Assembly (NCBI GenBank): GCA_945888585.1
Contig: CAMDAI010000086.1
Location: 1 to 6,211 of the forward strand
Length of the DNA stretch: 6,211 nt
Direction: 5' to 3'
DNA from: Rickettsia typhi
Lineage (GTDB): Bacteria > Pseudomonadota > Alphaproteobacteria > Rickettsiales > UBA1997
The notes below the pieces were generated by a model. It had not been told where the DNA came from. It searched no databases and saw only the letters and a list, made by a program, of their open reading frames with translations. How positions within the stretch are numbered: position 1 is the first letter of the stretch; the number at the start of each line of letters is the position of its first letter. Positions 4,803-6,211 of this stretch are shown piece by piece. A program made the translations under genes and the position numbers.

Positions 4803-6211
4803 TAAAAAAAGAAAAGTCAATTCAATCAACACCAATCTTATTTTCAGATCATTTTAATGTTGATAAGAAGAAGCTAGAAGAACTTGGCGTTTTTAATCCT
4901 ATCTTAAATTGTGATACCAAATTATTTGTTGAACCTCTTTTGTTAAAGAGCAGCCAAAGCCTTATTATTAAAGAATCCTACGAAATTTTTATAAATTTCT
5001 TCGCCGAATTATTATTACTAATCAAATCATCTAAAATCACAGATGAAGGCGATATTCATTGGCGAGAAGCAAAAAGGCGAGTAAAATTCCCCGAATATAA
5101 ATCAACCTGCATTGGCTATGGAAGCGGAACAACGCAAGGTGGCGGGGCTGGCAGAGAGCTAAACGAAAAAATCCTTAAAAATGCCAAAGATATAATCGCC
5201 TCAGGGCAAGAAAACCCCAAAATGTTCACAATATTACCATTTCTTGAAGAAGGCATTGGCGGCGATATTATCAGTGATATGGCTCAAAAAATTATCAATA
5301 ATCAAATATGCCAATACACGGTTGATATTTTAGATAAAATTGGTTTGAAAGGTGATTACAAGCACACCACAGAAGAAGGTATAAGCTACAATCTTTTATT
5401 TAATCCGTTTTCTAAATGTGAGTTAAAATTCTTGCCCCAAGATATTTTAACTAACCTAGCAATTGCAGACAATTTTGATAATTGGATTGCTGGATTAACT
5501 CAAAAGAATTTTGAATTAAGAAGACAAGTAAATAAGGTTATTGGTGAGGCTTGGCTTCATAAAAATAAATCAGAACAAAAAGAAGATATTTTAAATGCTT
5601 TAAAATCTGATAAAGCATTCTTTCTTGAGGTAGTAAAAATCATCACCAGTGAGGATTTTGATTGCTACAATCTAAAAGAAGATCATCAAGGCATTTACAG
5701 ATGGTTTGAAGATGCAAAATCAATTATTTCCACAAACAATTTAGCAATTACCCCGATTGCAAAAAATGATCAAGAATCCTTAAATAAAGCGGTTGTAGAA
5801 ATAATATCAAACTTCAAAAACCTTGTTGAAAATAAAGATATTTGGCGGCTTTTCTTAACAAAGAGAAACGGCAAAATATATCACACCAACGAGTTTTACT
5901 CACAAATGTTGTTTTTTATGTCTTGCCACAGTTGGCTTGAAGCCCAAAACATTCCAATTGCTTTAAATCGTGAGTTTGTTTTTGAAGACAAGCAAATTTG
6001 TTTAATTTTTTCTCTTGGCAATAAATTCAAAACAATAGTCCAAATCAAACACGCCAATAATGGCAGTTTGGCAAAAATGTATGATAAACAAATTGGATTT
6101 TGCCAATCAAAAAAACTTTCAGGATTTTATATTGTAATGAATTTTAAGGAAGATAACGCAAGCCAATATAATCAAATCAAGAAAGATGAAAATTTGGACT
6201 GCAAAATTATC
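4796..6211 (+). CDS. Island cargo protein with C-terminal PD-(D/E)XK nuclease-like domain (3' partial)
   Basis: The frame stays open to the window edge, giving 472 residues without a stop. It starts at TTG 4796 and overlaps the integrase stop by 7 nt, with a strong ribosome site. The N-terminal region (about 15-165) has ELGVFNPILNCDTKLFVEPLLL, a lone W-R-E-A-K helix (89-93), a glycine loop GYGSGTTQGGGAG (107-119) and FLEEGIGGDIISDM (149-162). I recall this pattern from uncharacterised bacterial proteins but cannot name the family. The middle (about 215-345) is mostly helical. The C-terminal part (about 365-450) fits a PD-(D/E)XK fold: helix with E366, a strand pair NREFVF...ICLIFSLG, the signature strand IVQIKHANN with K418, then a helix with KQIGF and the strand GFYIVMNF. 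Where relatives usually have D and E, this one seems to have C402 and Q416. No signal peptide or membrane segment is seen. Anti-phage or nucleic-acid function is inference. I would not assign a name. Confidence 0.85.
   Translation, partial: MLVKKEKSIQSTPILFSDHFNVDKKKLEELGVFNPILNCDTKLFVEPLLLKSSQSLIIKESYEIFINFFAELLLLIKSSKITDEGDIHWREAKRRVKFPEYKSTCIGYGSGTTQGGGAGRELNEKILKNAKDIIASGQENPKMFTILPFLEEGIGGDIISDMAQKIINNQICQYTVDILDKIGLKGDYKHTTEEGISYNLLFNPFSKCELKFLPQDILTNLAIADNFDNWIAGLTQKNFELRRQVNKVIGEAWLHKNKSEQKEDILNALKSDKAFFLEVVKIITSEDFDCYNLKEDHQGIYRWFEDAKSIISTNNLAITPIAKNDQESLNKAVVEIISNFKNLVENKDIWRLFLTKRNGKIYHTNEFYSQMLFFMSCHSWLEAQNIPIALNREFVFEDKQICLIFSLGNKFKTIVQIKHANNGSLAKMYDKQIGFCQSKKLSGFYIVMNFKEDNASQYNQIKKDENLDCKII

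Larger units (their letters stand above)
3427..6211 (+). mobile_element. Left end of a tRNA-Ser-integrated genomic island or prophage remnant
   Basis: The arrangement tRNA, repeat-rich leader, P4-type integrase, then a non-housekeeping cargo gene is that of an integrative element. The element enters at the tRNA 3' end and continues past the window. No phage structural, plasmid or conjugation gene is visible, so its class (satellite, island, integrative conjugative element) is open. Base composition is as AT-rich as the flanking chromosome, which suggests a donor of similar composition or long residence. Confidence 0.75.

Overview
The window looks like a stretch of an AT-rich proteobacterial chromosome, most likely alphaproteobacterial. 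This rests on the style of the OmpR-type regulator tail, the LysA, QueF and Lgt sequences, strong A/T bias at third codon positions and a serine tRNA that encodes its own CCA. The genus cannot be fixed from the sequence alone. All supported genes are on the + strand.

Left part (1-3115), housekeeping: the last 38 codons of an OmpR/PhoB-family response regulator; lysA (diaminopimelate decarboxylase, last step of lysine synthesis); a small unrecognised ORF; queF (preQ0 reductase, queuosine tRNA modification); and lgt (prolipoprotein diacylglyceryl transferase, first step of lipoprotein maturation). queF and lgt are 2 nt apart and the small ORF ends 26 nt before queF, so these three are probably co-transcribed. 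The genes act in unrelated pathways. LysA carries one unusual change: the EPGR motif reads APGR.

Middle (3116-3617): a 244-nt AT-rich spacer with a 26-nt imperfect palindrome, then tRNA-Ser(UGA). Right behind the tRNA lies a leader of about 170 nt with two families of short direct repeats. It looks like the attachment and regulatory region of an integrated element.

Right part (3427/3450 to beyond 6211), genomic island: a P4-type tyrosine integrase with a full catalytic set, then a large cargo gene that runs off the window. The cargo gene starts at a TTG overlapping the integrase stop codon, with a strong Shine-Dalgarno inside the integrase gene. Its product (472 residues visible) has a conserved-looking N-terminal region that I cannot name and a C-terminal fold resembling PD-(D/E)XK nucleases, in which the acidic metal-binding positions seem to be replaced. 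A tRNA-integrase-nuclease-like arrangement is typical of islands that carry anti-phage genes. The defence role is inference, but this is the most interesting gene in the window.
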